Positions 51,680-60,136 of a stretch of 64,000 nt of DNA are shown piece after piece; positions within the stretch are counted from its first letter, which is position 1; the number at the start of each line of letters is the position of its first letter. This DNA comes from Sorangium cellulosum So0157-2. Its GTDB lineage: Bacteria > Myxococcota_A > Polyangia > Polyangiales > Polyangiaceae. The DNA is taken from NCBI RefSeq assembly GCF_000418325.1, contig NC_021658.1, positions 1,736,001-1,800,000 on the forward strand. Reading direction: 5' to 3'. The notes beneath the pieces are model-generated. The model was not told the DNA's origin, searched no databases, and saw only the letters and a program-made list of their open reading frames with translations. Made by a program: the position numbers and the translations under genes.

Positions 51680-52747
51680 ATGAGCTCTGTCAAGCTTTGT
51701 ATCGGGGGTTTTTTATTTCTCACGGGTGTGGCGCTTTCTTTCGCCTGTGGTGACGAGCCGTACGTGGGGGGCGACTGCGCGACCACGGACGACTGCCTGT
51801 CCGAGGGGCAGAGCGCGCCGGGGACGGTGTGCATCGACGAGCGCTGCACGTGCGCCGAGCCGGGCAAGGTGGTCTGCTGCGCGCGCGGCGAGGAGGAGCC
51901 GGGCTGCTTCCTGATGTGCCGGCCCTGCGACGAGTGCGCGGAAGGGACGGCGGAGTGCTCGGGCGTGGTGGATCCCTCGGCGCGGTGCGAGACCGACGCG
52001 GAGTGCCCCGGTCCGCCGGATCCGCGGTGCGGCGCGGGGCGCTGCGTCGAGGGGAAATGCGAGCTCGAGATCAAGCCGGGCCGGCTCGCCTCGCAGCTCC
52101 GCGGCGACTGCAAGCAGGACGAGTGCACGGAGGAGGGGCGCGTGGTCACCGTGCCGGCGTACGACGTGTACAACGACGGCAACCAGTGCACGAACGATCT
52201 CTGCGATTATGATCGGCCGCTCAACGCGCTGCTCGACGGGGTGATCTGCCCGATCTCGGGCTCGGGGCGGTGCCATGAGGGGCGGTGCGTCGAGTGCCTC
52301 CACGACGACCCTACGCTGCACTGCGCTGCAGGGTTGGCATGTGACGGTGTATTCTGCGTCCCGCCCCACTGCGTCAACATGGTGTTCGACGCCGGGCGCG
52401 GAGAGACCGCTCAGGACTGTGGTGGGGATTGCGCGCCGTGCAGGGACGGGGATCCATGCGACGCCGGGACGGATTGCCAGTCCGGTGTCTGCGCGATGGC
52501 GCATTGCAAGGCGCCGACGTGCAACGACGGCGTGAAGAACGGCGACGAAACCGGCGTGGACTGCAGCGGTTCATGCCCCCGCCGCTGCCCGGACGGCGGC
52601 GGCTGCACGTCGGGAGATGACTGCGCGAGCGGCGTCTGCTGGGCCGGCGCGTGCGAGGAGCCGAGCTGCAAGGACGGCGTGGAGAACGGCGACGAGCTCG
52701 GCGTGGACTGCGGCGGCAAGGGGTGCGACGCGGCCTGTCCGGGGTGA
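51680..52747 (+). CDS. Cysteine-rich lipoprotein with CxDGVxNGDExGVDCGG repeats
   Basis: 355 residues, about 40 of them Cys. A signal peptide ending in LSFAC gives a lipoprotein. The body is a chain of short disulfide-rich modules (DCATTDDCLSEG, RCETDAECPGPP, QCTNDLCDYDR). The C-terminal third carries repeats of the myxobacterial type C-x-DGV-x-NGDE-x-GVDC-x-G (CNDGVKNGDETGVDC, CKDGVENGDELGVDC) and a degenerate first copy (CVNMVFDAGRGETAQDC). Such proteins are cell-surface; roles are not established. ATG 51680, GGAGG upstream. Its last 337 bp are antisense to the end of the next, convergent gene. Confidence 0.85.
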   Translation: MSSVKLCIGGFLFLTGVALSFACGDEPYVGGDCATTDDCLSEGQSAPGTVCIDERCTCAEPGKVVCCARGEEEPGCFLMCRPCDECAEGTAECSGVVDPSARCETDAECPGPPDPRCGAGRCVEGKCELEIKPGRLASQLRGDCKQDECTEEGRVVTVPAYDVYNDGNQCTNDLCDYDRPLNALLDGVICPISGSGRCHEGRCVECLHDDPTLHCAAGLACDGVFCVPPHCVNMVFDAGRGETAQDCGGDCAPCRDGDPCDAGTDCQSGVCAMAHCKAPTCNDGVKNGDETGVDCSGSCPRRCPDGGGCTSGDDCASGVCWAGACEEPSCKDGVENGDELGVDCGGKGCDAACPG

Positions 52748-53208
52748 GCCGGGGGTGTCGTACGGGTCTGGCCGGAACAGGGCGGACCCGCTTCGCTTTC
52801 ATCAGCCAAATCAGAGGCATTGCCACCCACGATCACGAACAGCTGACGGGCGAGCGGCTCGATCTCCGGCGACAGCTCCCCGCCTGCTCGCCACTGTGAC
52901 ACGAGCGCGGTCAATCTCTGCAAACGTTCAACATCCTCGTGAGTAACATGCTGCGGTCCTCCCTGCAGGGATCCGAGAGCACGCATCTCGATGGTCTTGA
53001 GCAACGCAGACCCCAGCCGAACGAGACCATCGATCATGTGTGCTTCGTGCGTTGCCGCAAAGCAGCGCCACACGAGCAGTTGCAGATATCCGATCCCATT
53101 GAATAGTCCCGCAGCGATCTCCATGGACTCAAGTCGAGCGGCATCGTCGTTGTCCAGTTGTGTCTTCCTCGCTTTGATTGGAGAGCTTGGGGGATCGAGG
53201 TGATTCAT
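52411..53208 (-). CDS. Uncharacterised helical protein, paralogue of the divergent neighbour, with antisense-derived tail
   Basis: About 265 residues from ATG 53208 (TTG 53232 is an alternative). I do not recognise the family. Residues about 30-140 are helical and match the repeat of the divergent gene at 53478-54290: HEDVERLQRLTALVSQWRAG and SPEIEPLARQLF align with LEDVERMRRLHMLGSVALSG and PPELHPLALQCM. After about residue 155 the sequence turns Ser/Pro/Gln-rich (HPLPPQSTPSSSPFSTPSLQ) and coincides with the antisense of the Cys-rich gene. That part is probably read-through after loss of the original stop rather than an evolved domain. No signal peptide. No Shine-Dalgarno is evident. Confidence 0.6.
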   Translation of the reverse strand: MNHLDPPSSPIKARKTQLDNDDAARLESMEIAAGLFNGIGYLQLLVWRCFAATHEAHMIDGLVRLGSALLKTIEMRALGSLQGGPQHVTHEDVERLQRLTALVSQWRAGGELSPEIEPLARQLFVIVGGNASDLADESEAGPPCSGQTRTTPPAHPGQAASHPLPPQSTPSSSPFSTPSLQLGSSHAPAQQTPLAQSSPDVQPPPSGQRRGHEPLQSTPVSSPFFTPSLHVGALQCAIAQTPDWQSVPASHGSPSLHGAQSPPQS

Positions 53209-53477
53209 GTTAAGTGGATCGCTCGACGTCAAGCGCGTGCGCCCTTGTGTGTACTCGCCTTGCTTTCCTAGCGTTTCTTTGTATTCCCGTCGGGCAGGCG
53301 AGCTGCGCGCAGCTGCGGCACCTCGCTGAACGGAGCGGGCAACCTGAGGTCACACCTCGGCGCGGCCGGCGATCGGCGAGCTCAGCGAGCGCGCCAGCGT
53401 CGACGTCCTGGAGCGCGGCCCGAGGCCATCCGTGTGGGCGCTGCTCCACACTCGTGAGGCTGGAGTAGACTCCGCGC

Positions 53478-54290
53478 ATGGCCCACGCTGATCAACCCCA
53501 TGAGCAAGACCTAGAGGATCAGCTCGACTGGGCGGCCAACGCCGAGGCCTGCGCGGTCAGCTACATCCGCAACCTCGCCGCCGCGCTCGAGCGCGGCGAT
53601 GCCGAGCTCGGGGTGGATCCCTCGGCGTGGGAGAACACGATGGCCGCTGTCCAGTGGGCGATGATGGAGCACGTGCACGGGCGCGCGACATGGCCGCCGA
53701 CCATCAAGCTGGAGGACGTCGAGCGGATGCGACGGCTTCACATGCTGGGCTCCGTGGCGCTCTCGGGCGGTGAGCGGCCGCCCGAGCTGCACCCGCTCGC
53801 TCTGCAGTGCATGGAGTCGCTGCTCGATCCGGGACTCCCCACGGACGAAGCCGACCGAGCCGACCAGGAACACCTGGAGGATCACTTCGACTGGGCGTCT
53901 AGTGCCGAGGTGTACGCAGTCGGCTACATCCGCGTCCTGGCTGACGCGCTCGAGCGCGGCGATGCCGAGCTCGGGGTCAGCCCCTCAGCGTGGGAGAACA
54001 CGATGGCCGCCGTCCAGTGGGCGATGATGGAGCACGTACACGGCCGCATGCAGGGACCTACGGCCATCACCTTGGAGGACGTCCAGCGGATGCACCGGCT
54101 TCATGCGCTGGGCGCCGCAGCGCTCTCGGGCGGCGAGCGGTCGACCGAGCTGTACCCGCTCGCTCTCCGGTGCATGGAGTCCCTAGTCGGCCCGGACTGG
54201 AAATGCATCTCGTACGAGTTCGAGTCCAACGTGCGCGCCCTCAATCATGACGTCCACCCTGATACAGGCAGAGATGAAGATTTCCGATGA
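53478..54290 (+). CDS. Uncharacterised protein made of two near-identical 108-residue repeats
   Basis: 270 residues; family not recognised. Residues 11-118 and 132-239 are a tandem duplication at a 121-residue offset. Shared blocks include ERGDAELGV, SAWENTMAAVQWAMMEHVHG, LEDV and LALxCMESL. Each unit looks all-helical and acidic, and no signal peptide is seen. It is homologous to the single-copy domain of the divergent gene at 52411-53208, so this region has undergone at least two duplications. The 269 bp between the two starts must contain both promoters. ATG 53478 has GGAG at about 11 nt. Its last 50 bp overlap the convergent Cys-rich lipoprotein gene. Confidence 0.75.
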   Translation: MAHADQPHEQDLEDQLDWAANAEACAVSYIRNLAAALERGDAELGVDPSAWENTMAAVQWAMMEHVHGRATWPPTIKLEDVERMRRLHMLGSVALSGGERPPELHPLALQCMESLLDPGLPTDEADRADQEHLEDHFDWASSAEVYAVGYIRVLADALERGDAELGVSPSAWENTMAAVQWAMMEHVHGRMQGPTAITLEDVQRMHRLHALGAAALSGGERSTELYPLALRCMESLVGPDWKCISYEFESNVRALNHDVHPDTGRDEDFR

Positions 54291-54690
54291 ACCTACAGAT
54301 GTGTCCATTTTTATAATAATACCAGCAGCAGTTGACTCTGACGGCTGATCTGCACTGTCCTAGCAGTCCAAGGCCTACATTGCGCAGGTATGGATGGCGG
54401 CGTCCTGCTGCGCAAGAAATTCCTTGTTCGGCGCATCGCTCCATGCACTCTTCGCCGCGCTCGCTTTTCTTGCAGCGGATGACCTTGAGCGCGCTGCTTG
54501 CTTCTGCTGTTTCGGAGTCGCTCTTAGGTTCCTCATCGTCAGGTGTTGCACGGTCAAGCGCTGGTTCGCTGGTCTGTGCGGTGTCCTCAGTCTCCGACCT
54601 TGGTTCTGTCGTTGGTGTGGCGCATGAGGCAACACACGGCGCGACCCCAGACAGAGAGAGCATGGCGAGAAACGTTTGGATGGTTCGCAT
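54241..54690 (-). CDS. Small cysteine-rich lipoprotein of Polyangiales type
   Basis: 149 residues. The signal peptide ends in VASC, a lipobox-like site near residue 23. An acidic Glu/Asp/Ser/Thr linker follows (about 25-68). The C-terminal 80 residues have ten or so Cys, with CMERCAEQGISC, RHPYLRNVGLGLLGQCRS, VNCCWYYYKNGHIC and HLCLYQGG. This pattern recurs in small secreted Sorangium proteins of unknown function, to my recollection. The stop overlaps the convergent duplicated gene by 50 bp. AT content is slightly higher than in the neighbours, hinting at an accessory origin. Confidence 0.7.
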   Translation of the reverse strand: MRTIQTFLAMLSLSGVAPCVASCATPTTEPRSETEDTAQTSEPALDRATPDDEEPKSDSETAEASSALKVIRCKKSERGEECMERCAEQGISCAAGRRHPYLRNVGLGLLGQCRSAVRVNCCWYYYKNGHICRFIGNLHLCLYQGGRHD

Positions 54691-55528
54691 GGGTATCTGG
54701 ACGCAAACCGCGTACCTCGGCCTTTGAGCGTGAAGGGGCCAGATGATGCTGGCCTCTACCGTACGACCGGGAGCAGGAGGACGAGGAGAGGCGGCAGGAG
54801 CTCGGCCGGAGACCTTCAGCTGTAGCCTCCCTCGGAGGCGAACCGTCCAGCTGCCCCAAAAAAGGGGCGCGGGGTCGACTCTAATCTGACCGACGTGCTA
54901 GCGAATCGGGCGAACAGGCGAGCCGCCCGAACTCCCACGGCGTCCCGCGGCGTGCCATGGCCCGGCAAGACACGACTCCGCATGCTTCGAAACCACGTGA
55001 GCTGTTCTTCGCCTGGACACGATCGAGCCAGATTCTTCAAGGGAGAGTGCGCGTCAATACCCGAGCCACGGCTCAGGTTGCCGCCGGATGAATCCAACCT
55101 TACCGGTGGCGGAATCGGCTGTCTGCGGCGCGCCCGCCCGGGCGCCGCTGCGCCGCGCTCGGCTCGTCGAGCCCGGGGTCCGCCAGCGTGACATGTCACG
55201 CTGGGACCAGGACATGTCACGGGACAGAGCGTGACACGTCCCCCGGGACGCGGCGCGGCGTCATCGAGACGGAGCGCCTCCCGGGCGGCGCGCTCCTGGC
55301 CGTGGCAGGCGCCGCGCGCCGAGGAGCGCCTCGAGGCGAGGGCGACGCGCCTGCGGCGGACTGGCACGCCGCTTGTATAACGGCAAAACGGGCGCGCGCC
55401 CGGCGCCGGTCCGAACCACGGCGCGACGCCGGGCAGCCGCGGACCCGGGCCCGCCGGGGCCGCTCCCTCTACGTCCGTCGCTTCGTGCCGGTCTGGCGCT
55501 CCGGACCGGCCTGGAGGTGCTTTCCCTC
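54691..55528. other. Long intergenic region, no supportable gene
   Basis: About 840 bp upstream of the RCC1-like gene. Frames open here are Arg/Pro/Ala-rich and lack ribosome-binding sites. Its notable content is the dyad cluster at 55183-55241. It also contains the promoter of the small lipoprotein near 54700-54760. Base composition is uneven, with an AT-richer left half. Confidence 0.5.
55183..55241. promoter_or_regulatory. Operator-like dyad cluster on TGACATGTCA
   Basis: A perfect 22-bp palindrome at 55183-55204 is centred on GTGACATGTCAC. The same core recurs as an inverted repeat, GGACATGTCAC (55210-55220) and GTGACACGTCC (55231-55241), with a 10-bp spacer. The two dyad centres are 32 bp apart, about three helical turns. 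This resembles tandem sites of a dimeric regulator about 290 bp upstream of the RCC1-like gene. The cognate factor is unknown. Confidence 0.6.
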
Positions 55529-58120
55529 ATGTCCCTCAAAGCAGATAACGATCCTTTCGCCGTACGCTCGCGCGACGGCGATCCCCTCACCCCACCCCCG
55601 CGCGATGCATCCGCGCGGAGGCCCTCTGCCTGGCTGGCGCTCGCGGCGGTCGCGCTGTCCGTGCTCGGGTGCCATGGAGACGAGCCCGGGCAGCTCGCCG
55701 CGGACGACCCCGAGCTCATCGCGGCCCCGCAGGCGCTCGTGTCGGACGACACGCCGCTCGACATCCGCGCCCGCAAGCCTCGCTTGAGCGTGGGCTATGC
55801 CCATGCTTGCGCGGTGAAGCCGGACGCCACGCTCGCCTGCTGGGGGGGCAATGCTCAGGGCCAGTCTACATGGTCTGACGAGAATGTCTATCAGGTGAGC
55901 GTAGACAGGTATCACACGTGCACGCTGTACGAGTATGGCACAGTATACTGCAAGGGGCGCAACAACGAAGGTCAGCTCGACGCGCCCAACGAGGAGTTCG
56001 TGCAGGTCGACGCAGGCCTCTTCCACACCTGCGGCCTGAAAGTGGACGGCACGGCGGCGTGCTGGGGAGATGACACGCTCGACAAAGCCTCGCCGCCCGT
56101 TGGCGTCACCTTCGTCCAGGTCGACGCGGGGCTCCACTTCTCGTGCGGGCTGAAGGCGGACGGCGATGTGGTGTGCTGGGGGCAAGGGTACACCGGGAGT
56201 TCCTTGTCGCTCTCCTCGAAGTTCAGCCAGATCAGCGTCGGCGGTGGCCGCGGCTGCGGCGTCACGATGACCGGCACGATCGCTTGCTGGGGGTCGTCGT
56301 TGTTCTCGCCCCCTTCCGGCACGTTCACCCAGGTCGGCGTGGGAGATAACCACGTGTGCGGGCTGAAGACGAACGGAGAGATCGCGTGCTCGGGCAACAG
56401 CTCTGTGTATGATGCCTCAGTGTTGCCCCCCACGGGCACGTTCACCGAAATCAGCGTGCGGTACGGGAACAACTGCGCCACGCGGACTGACGGCGCGATG
56501 ATCTGCTGGGGCGTGGATGCCGGGGTGACGAACCCTCCCAGCGACACCTTCGGCCGGAACATCGTCTCGTCGGGCGGCTGGCACTCCTGCGTGCTGCGGC
56601 CGAACGGCGAGGTGCTCTGCTGGGGCAGCGACTCCTCTCTACAAGCGACGCCGCCCCCCGGGACGTTCACCCAGATCAGCGCGGGCGACGGTCACAACTG
56701 CGGCGTGAGGACCGACGGCACGGTGTCCTGCTGGGGCAGCGACCTCTTCGACAAGTCGACGCCGCCCCCCGGGACGTTCACGCAGGTCAGCGCGGGCAGC
56801 AACCATAGCTGCGGGGTGAAGACCGACGGCACGCTGTCCTGCTGGGGCAGCGACTCCACTCTACAATCGACGCCGCCCACCGGGACGTTCACGCAGGTCA
56901 GCGCGGGCAGCAGCCATTCGTGCGCGCTGAGGACGAGCGGCGCGGTGATTTGCTGGGGCGCGAACGACGAGGGCCAGTCCGCCCTGCAGTCCGGCTCGTT
57001 CATCCAGGTCAGCGCCGGGGGCAACCATAGCTGCGGCGTGAGGCCGAACGGTACAGTGGTTTGCTGGGGCGCGGACGACGTGGAGTCCTCGACGCCGACC
57101 GGCACGTTCAGGCAGGTCACCTCAGGGCTGGGACATAGCTGCGCAATCAGCGATTCCGGGGACGTGCGTTGCTGGGGGAACAACGCGCACAACCAGACCT
57201 CGGAGCCGGTCGGCAAGTTCATTCAGATCAGCGCGGGCAGGGATCATACGTGCGGCGTGGATATCCACATGGGGGTGCACTGCTGGGGATGGGAAACGTC
57301 GGACCGGACCGTGCCGCCCACCGACGTGTTCACCCAGATCACCGCGGGCGGGGATCATACGTGCGGCTTGAAGGCAGATGGGAAGCAGAAATGCTGGGGC
57401 GCCAACTGGGACGGCCGGAGCGACGAGAGCCCGCACACGTTCACCCAGATCAGCGCCGGCCAGACCCACACGTGCGGCGTGCGGCTGGACGGCACGGTGG
57501 CCTGCCAGGGATCGCTCGACTCGGATACGCTCACCGTGCCCAGCGGCCAATTCCTTCAGATCAGCGCGGGCGGCTCCCACACCTGCGGGATCAGGACCGA
57601 CCACACGGCGCACTGCTGGCAGGACCCCTACCACGACCATGGCCAGACGACCGATACTCCCTCCGGCACGGTCACCCAGATCAGCGCGGGGTTGTTGAAC
57701 GCCTGCGCGGTGATGGCGGACGGCACGATCGACTGCTGGGGGGAGAACTATTCCGGTCAGAGCGCCGACCAGACCATGGACTCGTTTACCCAGGTCAGCA
57801 CACGCTACGCGCATAGCTGCGCGCTGAAGGCGGATGGCACGATCAAGTGCTGGGGGATCGATCTGTACGGCCGGGCCACGCCGCCGTCGGGCACGTTCAC
57901 CCAGGTGGGCGTCGGCAACTACTTCTCCTGCGGGCTGAGGTCGAACAACACGGTGACCTGCTGGGGGCGCATCTATGGTGCTGCCGCGAGCGCTCCGTCC
58001 GGCAGCTTCACCCAGATCGCCGTCGGCGCCGACCACGCCTGCGCGCTGAGGACGAACGGCATGGTCCAGTGCTGGGGCGCCAACTCGTATTACCAGATCG
58101 TGCCCCCCCTCCCGGAGTGA
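55529..58120 (+). CDS. Large RCC1-like repeat lipoprotein
   Basis: 863 residues. A hydrophobic segment SAWLALAAVALSVLGC gives a lipobox (Cys about 48) after an unusually long, Asp/Arg-rich n-region. The mature protein is about 20 tandem repeats of roughly 38 residues of the form FTQISAG-xx-HTCGV(R/K)-DGTV-CWG, the RCC1/regulator-of-chromosome-condensation-like propeller blade common in myxobacterial surface proteins. The number of blades suggests two or three stacked seven-bladed propellers. Each blade contains Cys pairs (C-G and C-W-G), possibly stabilising disulfides. ATG 55529 has GGAGGTG 9 nt upstream. No catalytic residues are recognisable; ligand binding or adhesion is the likeliest role. 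Confidence 0.85.
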   Translation: MSLKADNDPFAVRSRDGDPLTPPPRDASARRPSAWLALAAVALSVLGCHGDEPGQLAADDPELIAAPQALVSDDTPLDIRARKPRLSVGYAHACAVKPDATLACWGGNAQGQSTWSDENVYQVSVDRYHTCTLYEYGTVYCKGRNNEGQLDAPNEEFVQVDAGLFHTCGLKVDGTAACWGDDTLDKASPPVGVTFVQVDAGLHFSCGLKADGDVVCWGQGYTGSSLSLSSKFSQISVGGGRGCGVTMTGTIACWGSSLFSPPSGTFTQVGVGDNHVCGLKTNGEIACSGNSSVYDASVLPPTGTFTEISVRYGNNCATRTDGAMICWGVDAGVTNPPSDTFGRNIVSSGGWHSCVLRPNGEVLCWGSDSSLQATPPPGTFTQISAGDGHNCGVRTDGTVSCWGSDLFDKSTPPPGTFTQVSAGSNHSCGVKTDGTLSCWGSDSTLQSTPPTGTFTQVSAGSSHSCALRTSGAVICWGANDEGQSALQSGSFIQVSAGGNHSCGVRPNGTVVCWGADDVESSTPTGTFRQVTSGLGHSCAISDSGDVRCWGNNAHNQTSEPVGKFIQISAGRDHTCGVDIHMGVHCWGWETSDRTVPPTDVFTQITAGGDHTCGLKADGKQKCWGANWDGRSDESPHTFTQISAGQTHTCGVRLDGTVACQGSLDSDTLTVPSGQFLQISAGGSHTCGIRTDHTAHCWQDPYHDHGQTTDTPSGTVTQISAGLLNACAVMADGTIDCWGENYSGQSADQTMDSFTQVSTRYAHSCALKADGTIKCWGIDLYGRATPPSGTFTQVGVGNYFSCGLRSNNTVTCWGRIYGAAASAPSGSFTQIAVGADHACALRTNGMVQCWGANSYYQIVPPLPE

Positions 58121-58165
58121 GGACCGAGGGAGAGACAGGTCAGAACGGAGCGGAGGGCCTCGCCC

Positions 58166-59857
58166 TCAATCGGCTCCGGCGAGCAGCCGCTCGATCTCGT
58201 GCATCGTCTCGACGTCGTCGCCGACCATCGCCTTCATCGACTGGATCCTGCGGCACACGATCGCGGCGATCTTCTCTTCGACGGTACCGTCGGCATAGGC
58301 CCAGTAGACCTGCGCGAAACGTCCATCGCGGTGACAGCGGCCCTCGATCTGCGCCATCTGGATCGCCGACCACCGCAGATCGTGGATCACCTCCGAGCGC
58401 GGGACCTCGTTGTGCTCTCCCTGGTGGAGCGAGATCCCTTCTTCCACGGTGAAGAGCGCGACGCGCGGCTCGCCGCGCTGGAAGCGGAGGCGCTCGGCCT
58501 CCTTCTCGCCGGCCGGCATCGCGCCGTGGATCAGCGCGCACGGGACGCGCTCGCGGGCCAGCGCGGCCTGCACGGCCTCGAGCGTCTCCAGGAAGGCGAC
58601 GGAGACCGCGACCTGATGCCCGTTGTCGAGCAGCTCACGCACGAGCTCCACGGTGCCCGCCACGCGGATGAGCGAGCTCTTCTGCCGCAGGCGCAGCGTC
58701 GCGGCGAGGGCCGACCTCGGGTTCGCGCCCTTCGGCACGAGCTCCATCTCCCGGCGGAACGCGGTCCACGCGTGCGCGTAGAGCTCGCGCGCGGAGGCGT
58801 CGAGCTCGATGGGGGTGAGGATGCGGTTGATCTCGGGCCAGCCGGCCACGTCCTCCGGGCGACGCCGCATCCCCACCGCGGGACGGCCGTCGAACAGGAG
58901 CGCGCGCACCTTCTCGCAGTCCGCCGGATCGCCGCGCCAGTCCCACCTGCCGAACGCGCCGCGCGTGACCCCGAGCCCCTGGCCTTCGCACCACTGCTCG
59001 AAGTCCTTGAGATCCGCGGAGCGGCTGCCGGTCGCGCTCGCCAAGAGCGGCGCGAGATACGATAGCTCCAGCGGGTTCTGCCCCGCGGTGGCCGAGAGCC
59101 ACAGGACGAACCCCGCGCGTGCGTTGAGCTTGACCGCGAGCTTGGAGCGCGCCGCCGCCGGGTTCTTGCAGCGGTGGCTCTCGTCCCAGATCACCACGTC
59201 GAACTCCGCGGCGCTGCCGGCGCGGGCGAGGCCCTTCTTCGATCGGATCCTCCGCCGCGCCTCCGGGGTCACCTCGAAGAGCTTGCCGAGCCGATCATAA
59301 TTGATGATGACGATCTCTTTGCCTGCGTCGCCCATCGCCTCGACCGTGCGGCGCCAGTGCGCGACGACGGCGAGCGGGCAAACGATCAGCACCGTCGCGA
59401 CGTCCGGCATCCGGAGGACCGCGGCCCAGGCGGTGATCGTCTTGCCGAGGCCGACGTCGTCGGCGAGGAGGAACCCGGCGCGCCTCTCGGCCTTCGCGGC
59501 GGCGATGGCCCGCACGCCGTCCAGCTGGTGCGGGCGGAGGACGATCGCCCCCGCGGGGGCGGCCGGCGCGGGCGCTGGGTCGTCGTTGAGCTCGCGCTCG
59601 ACGCGTCGCTCCCACGAGTAGGGCGCGGCGCGGAACGGCGCGAGGGCCGGCGGGAGCGTCTCTGCGCGAGCGACGAACACGCCGTGCGCCGCGTCCCAGC
59701 GCGCGCCGCTCGCGGACGCGACCGCGCGCATCGCGAACGGGACGTCGAGCACATGGGCTCGCTCCGGCGCCGTACGCGGAGCAGCGACCGCTGGAGCGGC
59801 CGCGCCGGGGGCTCTACGAGGGGCCGAGACCGTTCGCTTGGCGCGCATCGTCGTCAT
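58166..59857 (-). CDS. DUF5710-SNF2 family helicase
   Basis: 563 residues. After a basic Ala/Pro-rich start comes VLDVPFAMRAVASASGARWD (about 36-56), which matches DUF5710, a small domain of phage and plasmid DNA-metabolism proteins. SF2/SNF2 motifs follow: I LLADDVGLGKTITAW, Ia VLIVCPLAVVAHW, II VVIWDESHRCKN (DESH), III LWLSATAGQNP, and V/VI VALFTVEEGISLHQ and AQIEGRCHRDGRFAQV. It is an ATP-dependent DNA translocase, shorter than chromosomal SNF2 remodellers and similar to small phage helicases. No other phage gene is nearby, so this may be a remnant or an independent defence/repair gene. ATG 59857 or 59848 (MRAKR). Confidence 0.85.
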   Translation of the reverse strand: MTTMRAKRTVSAPRRAPGAAAPAVAAPRTAPERAHVLDVPFAMRAVASASGARWDAAHGVFVARAETLPPALAPFRAAPYSWERRVERELNDDPAPAPAAPAGAIVLRPHQLDGVRAIAAAKAERRAGFLLADDVGLGKTITAWAAVLRMPDVATVLIVCPLAVVAHWRRTVEAMGDAGKEIVIINYDRLGKLFEVTPEARRRIRSKKGLARAGSAAEFDVVIWDESHRCKNPAAARSKLAVKLNARAGFVLWLSATAGQNPLELSYLAPLLASATGSRSADLKDFEQWCEGQGLGVTRGAFGRWDWRGDPADCEKVRALLFDGRPAVGMRRRPEDVAGWPEINRILTPIELDASARELYAHAWTAFRREMELVPKGANPRSALAATLRLRQKSSLIRVAGTVELVRELLDNGHQVAVSVAFLETLEAVQAALARERVPCALIHGAMPAGEKEAERLRFQRGEPRVALFTVEEGISLHQGEHNEVPRSEVIHDLRWSAIQMAQIEGRCHRDGRFAQVYWAYADGTVEEKIAAIVCRRIQSMKAMVGDDVETMHEIERLLAGAD

Positions 59858-60136
59858 GACGGCCCTGATACCAGCGCGGCCGCGCGATTGCGCAGGAATC
59901 GGCCTTCATGGCGAGGGTCGAGCCTCCGCAGCCAGCGCGCCGGGCCGGCCGGGCCCCACGGGCGGCCCCCGCGAACGCCCCTGGAGGAACCCGCTCGGGA
60001 CCAGCGCGCGGGTACGGTGGGCGGCCGCCGCTGCGAGCCAGCGCCGAGGGGGAGCTTGCTAGTCCTCGGGCCCCGGACGCGCGTCATTCTCGCTCGCGGG
60101 TTGAATGTGGCGTCTGCCGCGAGCATCGGAGGTGGC

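Noticed and set aside
53210..53479. Small frames in both directions between the paralogous pair
   Set aside because: They occupy the shared promoter region and show no protein features.
54332..54746. Small Cys/Leu-rich plus-strand frames over the small lipoprotein
   Set aside because: They are antisense to a gene with a good signal peptide and Cys pattern, and lack ribosome-binding sites.
54895..55191. Small plus-strand frame of 98 residues
   Set aside because: Arg/Pro/Ala-rich, no ribosome-binding site, no recognisable feature.
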